Counted from the stretch's first letter, positions 38,580-48,953 are shown. The stretch is DNA of 64,000 nucleotides from Rheinheimera nanhaiensis E407-8 (GCF_000296695.1 NZ_BAFK01000001.1:1-64000); one strand, 5' to 3'. The notes: a model not told the origin generated them from the letters alone. A program made the numbers and translations.

Positions 38580-39182
38580 TCAGTGGCGGGCCAGTTGCAG
38601 ATATTGCTGATGCAGGCGCTCTACCTGGCTGTCTAATGCTGCAATAGTGCTGTCATTGCTAATAATATCGTCGGCTTGTGCCAGCCGTTCGGTGCGCGAA
38701 AGTTGCGCCGCCATAATGGCGCGAATTTGCTGCTCGCTGGCGTTATCCCGCGCCATGGCCCGCGTTAATTGCACTGGCTCGGGTAAGTCAATTACCAACA
38801 CCCGCTGAACATACTGGTTTAGCTTATTCTCCAGCAGCAGTGGTGCCACCAGCAGCGCATAGGGCGAGCTGAGCGCATTCAGCTGGGCTAACAAGCTTTG
38901 GCGTATCGCCGGGTGCAGTAGCTGCTCTAACCAGCTTTTCGCCTCTGGCTGGCTGAAAATCGTGTCGCGCAATTTAGCGCGGTTTAAGCTGCCATCAGCT
39001 TGCAAAACACTGCTGCCAAAACGCTGGCTAATGGCATTGTGGCAAGCTGTGCCTGGCATCACCACTTCGCGTGAGACAATGTCGGCATCAACATAGTGTA
39101 CACCGCGTTTGACAAATAGCTCTGCCACTGTGGTTTTGCCGCAGCCTATGCCGCCGGTCAGGCCCACAATATAGCGCGACAA
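38580..39182 (-). CDS. coaE: Dephospho-CoA kinase
   Basis: Last step of coenzyme A synthesis: ATP phosphorylates the 3'-OH of dephospho-CoA. 200 residues with P-loop GLTGGIGCGKTT near the N-terminus (about 7-18), VDADIVSREVV (about 31-41), and PLLLENKLNQYVQRVLVIDLP. Normal length. It sits four bases after the prepilin peptidase gene, in the pilB-pilC-pilD-coaE-zapD cluster. Confidence 0.96.
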   Translation of the reverse strand: MSRYIVGLTGGIGCGKTTVAELFVKRGVHYVDADIVSREVVMPGTACHNAISQRFGSSVLQADGSLNRAKLRDTIFSQPEAKSWLEQLLHPAIRQSLLAQLNALSSPYALLVAPLLLENKLNQYVQRVLVIDLPEPVQLTRAMARDNASEQQIRAIMAAQLSRTERLAQADDIISNDSTIAALDSQVERLHQQYLQLARH

Positions 39183-39186
39183 GCCG

Positions 39187-40065
39187 TTACAGCCCTAAAT
39201 AACGCAAGTAGGCGCCGGTTAACTGCTCGCCCCATAGCAGGGCTATCCAGCCGGCAGCGGCAATATAAGGCCCAAACGGGATAGGGGTGGCTTTATCTTT
39301 ACCCTGAATGCTTAACAGTAAAATACCAATGACTGCGCCAACCACTGACGACAGTAAAATAATCAGCGGCAGCTGTTGCCAACCCAGTAAAGCACCAAAA
39401 ACGGCCATTAGCTTAAAATCGCCATAACCCATGCCTTCCTTACCGGTAAGCAGCTTAAACAGCCAGTACACGCTCCACAGGCTTAAATAACCGCAAGCGG
39501 CGCCGACAATAGCCTGCGCCGGGTTAACCATAGCTGAATCAGTCAGGCTAAACAGCAGCGCCAGCCACAGCAGCGGCAGGGTAAGCTGATCCGGCAGCAG
39601 CATTTTATCAATATCAATAAAGGTCAGTGCTATCAGTACCCAGGTTACCAAAATAAGCAGCAATGCCGGCAGGCCAAATCCCAGCTGCCAGGCCACAGTG
39701 GCTGATAACAGTGCGGTTAAGGCTTCTATTGCCGGGTAACGCGCACTTATCGATGCTTTGCAGTTACGGCACTTACCACCCAGCATCAGCCAGCTAATTA
39801 CCGGGATATTGTCATAAGCTTTAATGGCGCTTTGGCATTTAGGGCAGCGCGAACGCGGCACAGCCAGGTTAAACGGCTCAGCTTTAGCTGCATTGGCATC
39901 AGGGCTAAAATAGGCCTGATATTCCTGCTGCCATTCACGCTCCATCATAATAGGCAGGCGGTAAATCAGCACATTTAAAAAGCTGCCTACAATCAGGCTA
40001 ACGATTGTTGCCGCTAAAATAAATAGCGACGGATAATCACTTAAAAAGACTTGAATATCACTCAC
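39187..40065 (-). CDS. pilD: Prepilin peptidase / N-methyltransferase
   Basis: 292-residue inner-membrane aspartic protease (A24) that cleaves prepilin leaders and N-methylates the new N-terminus. It has the four-cysteine zinc motif CPKCQ...CRNCK (about 74-77 and 98-101). The two catalytic aspartates are in FIDIDKMLLPD and GMGYGDFKLMA (the GxGD motif). About eight membrane helices are visible. It starts three bases after pilC. It probably also serves a type II secretion system if one exists elsewhere. Confidence 0.96.
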   Translation of the reverse strand: MSDIQVFLSDYPSLFILAATIVSLIVGSFLNVLIYRLPIMMEREWQQEYQAYFSPDANAAKAEPFNLAVPRSRCPKCQSAIKAYDNIPVISWLMLGGKCRNCKASISARYPAIEALTALLSATVAWQLGFGLPALLLILVTWVLIALTFIDIDKMLLPDQLTLPLLWLALLFSLTDSAMVNPAQAIVGAACGYLSLWSVYWLFKLLTGKEGMGYGDFKLMAVFGALLGWQQLPLIILLSSVVGAVIGILLLSIQGKDKATPIPFGPYIAAAGWIALLWGEQLTGAYLRYLGL

Positions 40066-40068
40066 TGA

Positions 40069-41301
40069 TTATCCAACCACTGCGCCAAGAGAGAAGATAG
40101 GTAAGTACATAGCGACGATAAGCCCACCAATTACTACACCAAGGACCGCCATTATTACGGGCTCTAGTAATGCCGTCAGGCCATCGACAGCGTCGTCCAC
40201 TTCTTGTTCGTAAATGTTAGCAACCTTCGATAGCATGCTGTCAAGTGCTCCTGATTCTTCGCCGATTGATACCATTTGCACTACCATTTCTGGGAATTGG
40301 TCAGTTTGTTTCATAGCAAGATTCATCTGATTACCTGAAGAGACTTCCTCTCTGATAAAAAGAATTGCTGTTTTATAAATTTCATTGCCCGAAGCGCCTG
40401 CAGCAGACTCAAGAGCCTCTATCAGTGGAACGCCTGCGGCAAAAGTGGTAGATAAGGTTCGGGCAAACCTGGCTACAGCAGACTTGTTAAGAATAACTCC
40501 CAGCACCGGCAGTTTTAACAATAATGCATCGGCTGCCGTTCTAAACTTCAAGTTAGAAGAATACATTTTTTTTATGGTGTAAAAAGAAGCAACTAAAATA
40601 GCTAGCACAACCCACCAATATTGCTGTAGTCCTTCAGATATGTTGAGTACGAATTGAGTAAAGGCTGGTAATTCAGCCCCAAAGCCGGCGAATATTTCTG
40701 CGAACTGAGGCACGACAAATATTAGCAATACAGCGGTAACTATAGAGGCTATCACCATAACAGCGGCAGGATAGAACATCGCCTTTTTTATCTTCGACTT
40801 TAGCGCTTCAGATTTTTCTTTGTATATGGCTAGCCTGTCAAAAATTTGATCTAATGAACCAGAAGCTTCACCAGACTTTACCAGGTCGCAATAAAGTTCA
40901 TCGAAATACTTAGGGTGTTCACGTAAGGTATCAGACAGAGGTAAGCCCGCCTGCACTTTCACCGAAATTTTCTGCATCAAGGTACGCAAATTCTTATTAT
41001 CTGAACCATTCGCAATCAGGTCGATAGATTGTACCAAAGGTACACCCGCACCCAGCATGGTCGCCATTTGCCGGGTAACAATAGCAATATCCAGTGCAGT
41101 GATTTTTTTGCCATCACCAAACAGCGACTTTGGCTTTTTCTTAACGCCAGATGGTGTAATACCCTGCTGACGCAATAAGGCTTTTACCTCAGCAATACTG
41201 GTGCCTTTAATTTCACCGTCTACTTTACTACCCCGACGGTTAACGCCTTTATAGGTATAGCTTTCCAGCTCTTTTATTTTAAATTGTTGTGCCTGAGCCA
41301 T
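40069..41301 (-). CDS. pilC: Type IV pilus inner-membrane platform protein PilC
   Basis: 410-residue GspF-family protein that couples the PilB motor to pilin assembly. Two GspF domains occur (about 70-195 and 275-400), each with VTRQMATMLGAGVPLVQSI and FARTLSTTFAAGVPLIEAL signatures, and three membrane helices near 175-195, 225-245 and 380-400. The first ~110 codons look like the surrounding genes, whereas the remainder (about 40080-40970) is clearly more AT-rich with different codon choice. This may reflect recombination, as in many pilus loci. It lies between pilB (106-base gap) and pilD. Confidence 0.95.
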   Translation of the reverse strand: MAQAQQFKIKELESYTYKGVNRRGSKVDGEIKGTSIAEVKALLRQQGITPSGVKKKPKSLFGDGKKITALDIAIVTRQMATMLGAGVPLVQSIDLIANGSDNKNLRTLMQKISVKVQAGLPLSDTLREHPKYFDELYCDLVKSGEASGSLDQIFDRLAIYKEKSEALKSKIKKAMFYPAAVMVIASIVTAVLLIFVVPQFAEIFAGFGAELPAFTQFVLNISEGLQQYWWVVLAILVASFYTIKKMYSSNLKFRTAADALLLKLPVLGVILNKSAVARFARTLSTTFAAGVPLIEALESAAGASGNEIYKTAILFIREEVSSGNQMNLAMKQTDQFPEMVVQMVSIGEESGALDSMLSKVANIYEQEVDDAVDGLTALLEPVIMAVLGVVIGGLIVAMYLPIFSLGAVVG

Positions 41302-41365
41302 GCTTTTTGTCCTGTTGCTGCGCCTTAGGCGCGATCACTAAAATGCGGTAAACGTTAATATAAAA

Positions 41366-41404
41366 CACTTATCACTAAAAACTCACCACTCACCACTAAG
41401 CACT
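41366..41404. repeat. Short degenerate tandem repeat (CACT/CACCACT units)
   Basis: The pilB-pilC gap holds imperfect repeats of CACT(T/C)A(T/C)CACT units, read on the plus strand. The copy number is four to five by eye. No function is apparent. It could affect pilC translation because it lies within ~65-100 bases of its start. Confidence 0.4.
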
Positions 41405-41407
41405 GCT

Positions 41408-43105
41408 TTAGCCCTTAGTCACCCGGTTTACCTCGGCCAGACTGGTTAACCCAGCCGCGGCTTTTAGTAAGCCCGACTGGCGCAGGTTATTAATGCCCTC
41501 GGTTTGCGCCTGGGTGGCAATATCCAGTGAGTTACCGCCCTGCATAATAATATCGGCCATGCGGCCACTTACCGGCATTACCTCATAAATACCGACCCGG
41601 CCTTTATAGCCATTGGTGCAGTGCTCACAGCCAATCGGTTTAAACAGTTTAAGGCCAGGTAGCTGCTGGGGGGTATAGCCCTGTTTTAACAGCTCGGCTT
41701 CGGGTAGCACCTCGGGCTGTTTGCAGTGGCTACACAACCGCCGAGCCAGGCGCTGGGCAATAATAAGTGATACCGAGCTTGCCACGTTATAAGACGGCAC
41801 ACCCATATTGAGTAAACGGGTTAGCGTTTCCGGTGCCGAGTTAGTGTGCAGAGTCGATAATACCAGGTGGCCGGTTTGTGCCGCTTTAATGGCGATTTCG
41901 GCAGTTTCTAAATCCCGTATCTCACCCACCATGACCACATCAGGGTCCTGGCGTAAAAAGGCTTTTAGCGCCGAGGCAAAGGTTAAACCGGCGCGCGGAT
42001 TTACCTGCACCTGGTTAATACCGGCTAAGTTTATTTCAACCGGATCTTCAGCAGTAGAAATATTGGTTTCGCTGGTATTTAAAATGGCCAAACCGGTATA
42101 CAGCGATACCGTTTTACCTGAGCCGGTGGGGCCGGTAACCAATATCATGCCCTGCGGCTGGGCTAAGGCATCTAAATAGAGTTTTTTCTGGTTTTCTTCA
42201 TAACCTAATACATCGATACCCAACATGGCGCTGTCAGAGTCGAGGATCCGCATTACAATTTTCTCACCCCACAAGGTAGGCAGGGTGCTGACACGGAAAT
42301 CGATGGATTTTTTTGCCGACAGCTTAAGTTTAATGCGGCCATCCTGCGGTACGCGCTTTTCGGCGATATCCAGCCGCGACATAACCTTTAACCGCGCTGA
42401 TAAGCGGGTAGACAAGGCAACCGGCGGGCTGGCCATTTCATGCAAAATGCCGTCGATACGAAAGCGGATGCGGTATGTTTTCTCATAAGGTTCAAAGTGT
42501 AAGTCAGAGGCGCCTTTGCGTATCGCGTCCAGCAGCATTTTATTAATAAAGGCAATAATCGGCTGGTCTTCTTTGTCTACCTGTACGCCAGCACCGTCTT
42601 CTTCCTCTTCCTGGGCTATGCCCATAGAGCCCAAATCCCAGTCGCTGTCAGTAAAGTCGCCGCCCAGGCTGCTGTCAAACAGCTTATCAATCAGTTTATG
42701 CAGCTTGTCGTATTCAACCACCACCACTTCGGCATTTAAGCCGGTGTTAAACTCAAAATCTTCAATGGTTTGGATATTGGTCGGGTCGACTACCGCCAAA
42801 TACATATTGCGGCCACGCTTACCCAGCGGCAGCATATCGGTTTTACGGATCAGTTTTTCGTTGCGTAAATCTTCTGGCACATAGTCCAGCGAGAAGTGAT
42901 CCAGGTCCATACAAATGGCCTGGCTAATGCCGGCTGCAGCATGTGCCAATTTTTCTGCCGTTATCAGCTTTTCAGTGATTAACAGCTCGGGCAGGTTTTT
43001 GAATTGGCCGCCTTTATCGGTCACGGCTTTAGTAGCGACATCGCCATTAATAGTGCCAAGCTGCACCAGGCGTTTAAATAAAGTTGAGGTAGTAGTTACG
43101 GCCAT
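41408..43105 (-). CDS. pilB: Type IV pilus assembly ATPase PilB
   Basis: 565-residue hexameric GspE-family ATPase driving pilus extension. An N-terminal MshEN-like domain covers about 50-140, a family fold that can bind cyclic di-GMP in some members. An acidic linker (QEEEEDGAG) lies near 165-172. Walker A GPTGSGKT is at 325-332, the Asp box [10 protein letters not shown] follows, Walker B is in [14 protein letters not shown], and the His box is in [16 protein letters not shown]. Zinc-type cysteine pairs CSHC and CEHC lie near 475 and 505. It is cytoplasmic and docks on PilC. Confidence 0.97.
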   Translation of the reverse strand: MAVTTTSTLFKRLVQLGTINGDVATKAVTDKGGQFKNLPELLITEKLITAEKLAHAAAGISQAICMDLDHFSLDYVPEDLRNEKLIRKTDMLPLGKRGRNMYLAVVDPTNIQTIEDFEFNTGLNAEVVVVEYDKLHKLIDKLFDSSLGGDFTDSDWDLGSMGIAQEEEEDGAGVQVDKEDQPIIAFINKMLLDAIRKGASDLHFEPYEKTYRIRFRIDGILHEMASPPVALSTRLSARLKVMSRLDIAEKRVPQDGRIKLKLSAKKSIDFRVSTLPTLWGEKIVMRILDSDSAMLGIDVLGYEENQKKLYLDALAQPQGMILVTGPTGSGKTVSLYTGLAILNTSETNISTAEDPVEINLAGINQVQVNPRAGLTFASALKAFLRQDPDVVMVGEIRDLETAEIAIKAAQTGHLVLSTLHTNSAPETLTRLLNMGVPSYNVASSVSLIIAQRLARRLCSHCKQPEVLPEAELLKQGYTPQQLPGLKLFKPIGCEHCTNGYKGRVGIYEVMPVSGRMADIIMQGGNSLDIATQAQTEGINNLRQSGLLKAAAGLTSLAEVNRVTKG

Positions 43106-43387
43106 TCAGCGCAAACATCCTGATTTTGCTAATAAGACTTAGATAAAGTTAACTGATTATGCCACTAAACGCGTGTTATTCAAGTTTATAGCTTCGTTAA
43201 TATCCAAGTGCCAAGGTCAGCGAAAGTAGTGGATTAATTAATACTTACTCTTCGAAGCTTGCTGTAATTAAAAACAATTCACTACTACGAGCTATCAGAG
43301 TCATATAAGGCACAGAAAGAGTGGGGCTAAAGCTGTACAAATAAAAAGCCAGCATTACTGCTGGCTTTAGCATCTCAAATTATTCAA
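43106..43387. other. Intergenic region between pilA and pilB
   Basis: About 280 AT-rich bases follow pilA on the minus strand and precede pilB. A terminator for pilA sits at its left end (43343-43368). The rest should hold the pilB promoter. I see no other feature. Confidence 0.4.
43343..43368 (-). terminator. Terminator of pilA
   Basis: AAAGCCAGCA and TGCTGGCTTT form a ten-base stem with a four-base loop. On the minus strand it is followed by TT and lies 20 bases beyond the pilA stop. It insulates abundant pilA message from pilB. Confidence 0.88.
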
Positions 43388-43819
43388 TTAAACTTCTGTA
43401 CAACCACGTGGAGTAGCTGAAGCTAACCAACCAGCTGGGCGGTTACCAATTTCGCAAGTCCACACGCCTGTAGCAGCTGCGCGACGTAAAGTTACCACTG
43501 CACCATCCACTGATGGATTGCCCTGTACTGTGCCTGCAATAAAGTCTGCACCCAGATCATGAGTAGAACAGGCTTGAGCACTTGGAACGTTAACGTCTGC
43601 CAGAGCGGTAGCACCAGTGGCAGGAGTAATAGCAGTACCTTGGCTAATTAAGAACTCAAAACCAGCTTCGCCATTTTTAATTTCTTTATAGCAAGACGTT
43701 ACCGCACCACCAGCAGTGTATGACTGGTACTGTGGAATTGCTACTGCAGCTAAAATACCGATAATCGCGATAACGATTAACAGTTCAATTAAGGTAAAAC
43801 CTTGTTGTACGCGTTTCAT
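43388..43819 (-). CDS. pilA: Type IV major pilin PilA
   Basis: 143-residue prepilin. A short positively charged leader MKRVQQG ends at the PilD cleavage site Gly7|Phe8, followed by the hydrophobic helix [24 protein letters not shown] with Glu5 of the mature chain. The variable domain has four cysteines. The last two (VWTC...RGC) frame the likely disulfide-bonded D-region at the C-terminus. AGGAGAAG stands upstream of the ATG. It is separated from pilB by its own terminator, as expected for a strongly expressed structural gene. Confidence 0.95.
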   Translation of the reverse strand: MKRVQQGFTLIELLIVIAIIGILAAVAIPQYQSYTAGGAVTSCYKEIKNGEAGFEFLISQGTAITPATGATALADVNVPSAQACSTHDLGADFIAGTVQGNPSVDGAVVTLRRAAATGVWTCEIGNRPAGWLASATPRGCTEV

Positions 43820-44250
43820 AATTTACTTCTCCTGATGTTTTAATAGCCGCTGGGGCTACACGTTATTTTGGTCATTTTTAGACAGGGCGCAAGCTAAATG
43901 TTACAAAATTTATCAGTAAAGCTTAAGTGTTTGTATGGAATGGTAATTTAGATTTTTAGTGGGCTGGCAAGCTAAGTATTATTTAGTACAAAAGTACTAG
44001 TTTTATTGCTCTAACTTAATTGCTGCTAAAGCAAGATTGCTATTGGTCGTGCTAAGCAGGCCGTTTAACGCGCTAAAAAGCGTGTTTTTAGCGGTGACAG
44101 CGGCAAATGTTAATGCTGGCTTTTTAAGCGGGTGGTAGAAAATGTCAGCAGGTTGTATAGCGGGTTGTCGAATATTGTGGTGGGTTATATATCGACCTTT
44201 GGTTTTGCAATTCTCATCTCTTTTGTCAAAGGTGGTGGTGTTGGCAGGGT
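43820..44250. other. Long intergenic region upstream of pilA
   Basis: About 430 bases between the pilA start and the stop of the HEPN-toxin gene. It is AT-rich near pilA (43880-44000) and should contain the pilA promoter. I looked for a sigma-54 GG-N10-GC box and found no convincing one. No ORF, RNA gene or repeat is apparent. Confidence 0.4.
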
Positions 44251-44724
44251 TCAGATTAAATCCCGTTCAATAAGCGCTTTGCTTAGCTGATCTGCAAATT
44301 GTGTTAGTAGCGGTATAAAACCGTGGGCGCTGTTTAGTGCTTCAGCCAATATGGCAGGGTCTTCGATATATTCGTGCACCATTTTATTGCGCAGTTGTCT
44401 GGCTACCAGCCAGTTTTCTGCAGATTGTAGCCAGCCATATTTTTCAGCTTTATTCAGGTTATCCAGTACCGGGCCGGTTTTCTCACCCAGCGCCGCCAGC
44501 ACGGCAGGTAATAATTTATCGCCGATATTGTCTTGCAAGCGGCCAAACCGACTGGCGAAGGCGTCTAATTGTTCTGATAAAGCGATGTTGGTGTCCAAAT
44601 TAGCCAAAAACTGTGAATCGATAGTTTGACTGAATAAACGATGGCTGGTTTGCTGCAGATACCGGCTCTCTTTGGCAATTACCCGCACTAAAAACTGTAG
44701 TCGTAGCTTTATATCGTCTGTCAT
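44251..44724 (-). CDS. HepT-like HEPN toxin
   Basis: 157 residues, all helical. The HEPN-family ribonuclease motif R-x4-H-x-Y occurs as RNKMVHEY with Arg112, His117 and Tyr119. It overlaps the upstream nucleotidyltransferase gene by four bases (44721-44724), the standard order antitoxin MntA then toxin HepT of type VII toxin-antitoxin systems. In characterised pairs HepT cuts RNA (tRNA ends) and is silenced when MntA AMPylates the motif tyrosine. Tyr119 is present here, so that mechanism is possible. It is longer than the usual ~130-140 residues, with extra N-terminal helices. Confidence 0.85.
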   Translation of the reverse strand: MTDDIKLRLQFLVRVIAKESRYLQQTSHRLFSQTIDSQFLANLDTNIALSEQLDAFASRFGRLQDNIGDKLLPAVLAALGEKTGPVLDNLNKAEKYGWLQSAENWLVARQLRNKMVHEYIEDPAILAEALNSAHGFIPLLTQFADQLSKALIERDLI

Positions 44725-45017
44725 AGGCGGATACCTTTAGCGGCAATATCGTGTATCGGCGTTTTTGCCACATTAGGCGCGCTAATAATCACATCAATTT
44801 TTTGTAGTCCCAATGCCAGCATTAGCTTAGCTTCTAGCTTCGCGCTTGCAATTACTGGCTGCGCTATGGGTTGCTGCAGTTCTACCAGCAAGTCGATATC
44901 ACCACCGCGTTTAGTGTCATGCATTCTGGAACCAAATAGCTTTACCACGGCATCAGTACCAAAAATTTCTTTGGTTAGCTGTGTGATGGTATTCGTTTGC
45001 TGAGTGGTTAAACGCAT
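44721..45017 (-). CDS. MntA-like minimal nucleotidyltransferase antitoxin
   Basis: 98-residue minimal nucleotidyltransferase. The catalytic motif G-S-x9-D-x-D is GSRMHDTKRGGDID (Gly29, Ser30, Asp40, Asp42). The third acidic residue is probably the Asp in KIDVIIS near 76. It would transfer AMP from ATP to the HepT tyrosine and so block the toxin. Translational overlap with the downstream HEPN gene supports a functional pair. No promoter autoregulation signal is visible. Confidence 0.87.
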   Translation of the reverse strand: MRLTTQQTNTITQLTKEIFGTDAVVKLFGSRMHDTKRGGDIDLLVELQQPIAQPVIASAKLEAKLMLALGLQKIDVIISAPNVAKTPIHDIAAKGIRL

Positions 45018-45134
45018 TCGTTCTCTTTATTGGCGAGTAATTTGATCTAAAGTGTAGCAAAGCAATGTAATGAAACACAGTTCTATAATTTAGCGCGCCC
45101 CAATTAACCTGCGGCTAACTAACCAGCCGCCAAT

Positions 45135-45809
45135 TTAACCAGCAAGAAGTGCCATACGGGCTAAAAATGCCTGGCCCCAGGGTGATACTAACCAAGCTAC
45201 CAACAGGGTATTGCCAATAATTACAAAGCCAAATTCTCGCCTGAACGAGATTTTACTGCGCTTGTGCGCCAGTTGCTGCTGGGCGATATAAGCACCGGGC
45301 CAGCCGCCGATGAGGGCAAACAGTTGCAGGCTTTCTTCCGCCAGCCGGTTACCGTGGCGGGCAATGGCAGCCTCTTTATCTATTTTATACAGCCAGTAAG
45401 TCATTAAGCTGGCTTCAACATATAACAGCGGCAGCACATAAAGTAACTTGCCAAATAGCAGCGACAGGAGCACTGCAAGGAAAAACGCCAGCCGGAAAAA
45501 CAGAGCAAACTGGCTGGCTTGCTCGATATCGGCGCTGCTACTAACTGGACGGCCACTAAGTGAGCTGTGTTTGGGTAGTGAACGCGGCGCAGCGGCTGGC
45601 TCAGTGGCAAAGCGCCAGGGTGCGGCAATGGCGCGGCCTTTTTTGTCGGTGCCTAAACTAAATTGCAGTTGATCACCTTGTTGCGGGCGGCCTTGGCTGC
45701 CGGCAAAGTCGCGGATATGAAAAAACAGTTTTTGCGCATTCTGCTGACACAAAACAAAGCCAAAGCCTTTATCGTCACGCCAGAACACTACGGTACCGGT
45801 TAATTGCAT
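45135..45809 (-). CDS. Cold-shock domain / DUF1294 membrane protein
   Basis: 224 residues. An N-terminal cold-shock-like domain (about 1-65) carries GTVVFWRDDKGFGFVLCQQ and KLFFHIRDF, counterparts of the RNP1/RNP2 nucleic-acid motifs. A polar linker (about 66-100) precedes a DUF1294 membrane part (about 105-224) with three to four helices and the typical YWLYKIDKEAAIARHGNRLAEESLQLFALIGGWPGAYIAQQ block. The fusion is widespread in proteobacteria, but its job is not known. Possibly it holds RNA at the membrane. Confidence 0.88.
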   Translation of the reverse strand: MQLTGTVVFWRDDKGFGFVLCQQNAQKLFFHIRDFAGSQGRPQQGDQLQFSLGTDKKGRAIAAPWRFATEPAAAPRSLPKHSSLSGRPVSSSADIEQASQFALFFRLAFFLAVLLSLLFGKLLYVLPLLYVEASLMTYWLYKIDKEAAIARHGNRLAEESLQLFALIGGWPGAYIAQQQLAHKRSKISFRREFGFVIIGNTLLVAWLVSPWGQAFLARMALLAG

Positions 45810-45915
45810 CGGGTTATCCTGCTGGCTGGTCTCGCTCCTTGAGACCAGCCTACTGTAGCAGAAGTTTAGTGTATCCTGGTCGAATCAGCCGGCAACTTTG
45901 TTATTTAATGTAACC

Positions 45916-46788
<873 letters not shown>

Positions 46789-46805
46789 TCAGTTCGATCG
46801 CAGTA

Positions 46806-47336
46806 TTAATGTTGGATCAGCGTTAGCTGATTACCTTGTTGGTGAAATTCTAACTGTTTCAGCGCGCTCATGCCCAGCAATATCTCGCTGCCGGCCCCGC
46901 TATTGTTTAAGCCGGGCACTATGCTGGCCGGAATATTGTTTAGCACTATATCACCCAGTTGCAGTGTATCTATGCGGCTGGCGTAAGCGGTGGTGATACC
47001 GTTGGCAGTGCTAACTTGCATAGCGCGGCCAACCGGCAAGCCCAGTTTTTCTGCCGTGGCTTGCGCTATGGCTACAGTAGTGGCGCCGGTGTCGAGCATA
47101 AAATCGACCGGCTGGTTATTCACCAGTGCTGTGCCGACATAATGGCCGGCTTTATTGCGGATAAGCACGGTACGGGTTTCGCCGCGGCTGCCCTGCACAC
47201 TGTTAAGCTGCTGGTTGGGGTTAAGCTGTTTATCAATGGTGTCGTCAAAAAACAAAAACAGCATCACCATTACAATAAGCCAGGCAATAATGGCGAAGGT
47301 CTTACCATAAGACTTTGTCGGTTCTGGTGCTTGCAT
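46806..47336 (-). CDS. Retropepsin-like aspartic protease, TIGR02281 type
   Basis: 176 residues with an N-terminal membrane helix at about 12-30 (KTFAIIAWLIVMVMLFLFF), then a single retropepsin domain. The catalytic motif is MLDTGATTVAIA (Asp82-Thr-Gly-Ala). The second conserved block is EILLGMSALKQLEFHQQGNQLTL. Such proteins would dimerise to form the active site on the periplasmic side. The substrate is unknown. It is first in a two-gene unit with nadC and divergent from ampD. Confidence 0.88.
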   Translation of the reverse strand: MQAPEPTKSYGKTFAIIAWLIVMVMLFLFFDDTIDKQLNPNQQLNSVQGSRGETRTVLIRNKAGHYVGTALVNNQPVDFMLDTGATTVAIAQATAEKLGLPVGRAMQVSTANGITTAYASRIDTLQLGDIVLNNIPASIVPGLNNSGAGSEILLGMSALKQLEFHQQGNQLTLIQH

Positions 47337-47404
47337 TCGTCAGCTCGGCCAAGGACAATAGCGCCATAGCTTACTAACCAGATTGGTTAAAGGCAAAATT
47401 TCTG

Positions 47405-47956
47405 ATGAAGCCGTGCTCGCTTGCGATAACGCAGCGCCCCAGTCCACACTGTGATGATCGCCCGCCAGGTGAGACCATCAGCCTGTTGGTGATCCATAAT
47501 ATCAGCCTGCCTGCCGGCGAATTTGCCGCCAAAGCCGCACACAGCTTTGTTGATGCACTGTTTATGGGCAGCCTGGATTGCACAGCACACCCCAGTTTTA
47601 GTGGCCTGCAGGGCGTTAGAGTGTCGGCGCACTGCGTAATATGGCGCGACGGCAGCGTATTTCAATATGTGCCTTTTGCCAAACGTGCCTGGCATGCCGG
47701 CGTCAGCCAGTTTGCCGGCCGCGAGCGCTGCAACGACTTTTCTATCGGTATTGAGTTAGAAGGCACCGACAATTTGCCTTATACTGAGCAGCAATATCAA
47801 AGCCTTATTGAGCTGACAAAAATGATCTGTCAGCAGTATCCGGCTATCACGCCACAGCGTATTACAGGCCACAGTGATATTGCGCCGGGGCGTAAAACTG
47901 ACCCCGGAGCCGCCTTTGACTGGGCGCGCTATCGCAGTGCCATTGCAACGCTATGA
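47405..47956 (+). CDS. ampD: 1,6-anhydro-N-acetylmuramyl-L-alanine amidase AmpD
   Basis: 183-residue cytoplasmic zinc amidase of cell-wall recycling. It cuts anhydro-muropeptides between muramic acid and L-Ala and so keeps AmpC beta-lactamase inducer levels low. Zinc ligands are His31 in LLVIHNISLP and the late GHSDIAPGRKTDPG (His and Asp). Typical opening SPHCDDRPPGETISLLVIH and GTDNLPYTEQQYQ are present. No signal peptide, as expected for AmpD rather than AmiD. ampE follows. Confidence 0.95.
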   Translation: MKPCSLAITQRPSPHCDDRPPGETISLLVIHNISLPAGEFAAKAAHSFVDALFMGSLDCTAHPSFSGLQGVRVSAHCVIWRDGSVFQYVPFAKRAWHAGVSQFAGRERCNDFSIGIELEGTDNLPYTEQQYQSLIELTKMICQQYPAITPQRITGHSDIAPGRKTDPGAAFDWARYRSAIATL

Positions 47957-48054
47957 TAAAACGCGTGCAACTAGGCTGTAGTGTTGAAAGTGGTACTGTC
48001 AAAAGTAACCAGGTTAAAGCGGAATAAAAAAGCGCGAACAAGGGAGTTTTAGGT

Positions 48055-48909
48055 ATGACCTTAATCAGTATGTTACTGGCATTAATTATTGAGCGCTTAG
48101 CCGTGCGCAGCGACGCCTGGCAGGCCAGCCGCTATTGCCGCAGTTATGTGCGCTTTACTGCCGGCTCTAAACTGAGTGTCCTGTCAGCACACAGCCTGGG
48201 GCAATACCTGTGGCTGGCGTTGCCGGGTGCCGTAGTTGCGCTGCTGCTGTGCTGGGTAGACAGCCATTTACTGACCTTTTTAGTTAATACGCTGTTGCTG
48301 CTGGTGGGTATCGGCTGTTGGCACTATCGTCAGCTGTACAAGCAGTATTTAAACGCCATGGACAGAGGCGATGAAGAGGCTGGTTTTATTGCTATGCAGC
48401 AAATCCGCACCCAGCTGGGCAGCGCCAGCGAGCAGTACAGCTATGGCCAGTTGTTACTTTGGCTCAATTTCCGTTACTACGCCGCTGTGGTGTTCTGGTT
48501 TTTATTGTTGGGTGCCTTTGGTGTTATTACTTATGTACTGGTGCGGCATTTGCAGGAGGCGGTTGACGAAAAAGACGCAGCCGATTACGCCGCGGTGCTG
48601 GGCAGTGACAGCAAAGTGGACTGTGTAGCCCATTGGGCGCTGTGGTTTCCGGCGCGGTTATTTGGCCTGGGTTTTGCGCTGGTGGGGCATTTCTCCCGCG
48701 CCTCTAACGCACTACTGAGTTACTTTTTAGACTTTACCGCCAGCAACGAGCAGGTGGTAATTGAAGTGGCGACCGCCGCCGAGCAAATTCCGGCCGAGAG
48801 CATTAATACGCTGGACGATACCAGCTATATGGTGCAGCTGGCTAAACGCAATATGCTGTTTTTCTTAGCCTTTACCGCCATTTTAACGCTTAGTGGCTGG
48901 CTGGGGTAA
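48055..48909 (+). CDS. ampE: Regulatory signalling modulator AmpE
   Basis: 284-residue inner-membrane protein with four to five hydrophobic helices (about 58-95, 140-165, 205-225 and 265-283). Typical start MTLISMLLALIIERLAVRSDAWQ. It belongs to the CobD/CbiB-like fold group and has been tied to beta-lactamase induction alongside AmpD. The biochemical role is unsettled. AGGGAG lies upstream. It is in operon with ampD (~98-base gap) and ends at a terminator. Confidence 0.92.
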   Translation: MTLISMLLALIIERLAVRSDAWQASRYCRSYVRFTAGSKLSVLSAHSLGQYLWLALPGAVVALLLCWVDSHLLTFLVNTLLLLVGIGCWHYRQLYKQYLNAMDRGDEEAGFIAMQQIRTQLGSASEQYSYGQLLLWLNFRYYAAVVFWFLLLGAFGVITYVLVRHLQEAVDEKDAADYAAVLGSDSKVDCVAHWALWFPARLFGLGFALVGHFSRASNALLSYFLDFTASNEQVVIEVATAAEQIPAESINTLDDTSYMVQLAKRNMLFFLAFTAILTLSGWLG

Positions 48910-48925
48910 ACCAGACTGTCAGATT

Positions 48926-48953
48926 AAAGGCGCCATCAGGGCGCCTTTTTTTA
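48926..48953 (+). terminator. Rho-independent terminator after ampE
   Basis: AAAGGCGCC, ATCAG loop, GGCGCCTTT then TTTT. It begins 17 bases after the ampE stop. Confidence 0.92.

Noticed and set aside
43820-43960. Sigma-54 promoter for pilA
   Set aside because: Searched by eye for GG-N10-GC on the minus strand upstream of pilA and found no convincing match.
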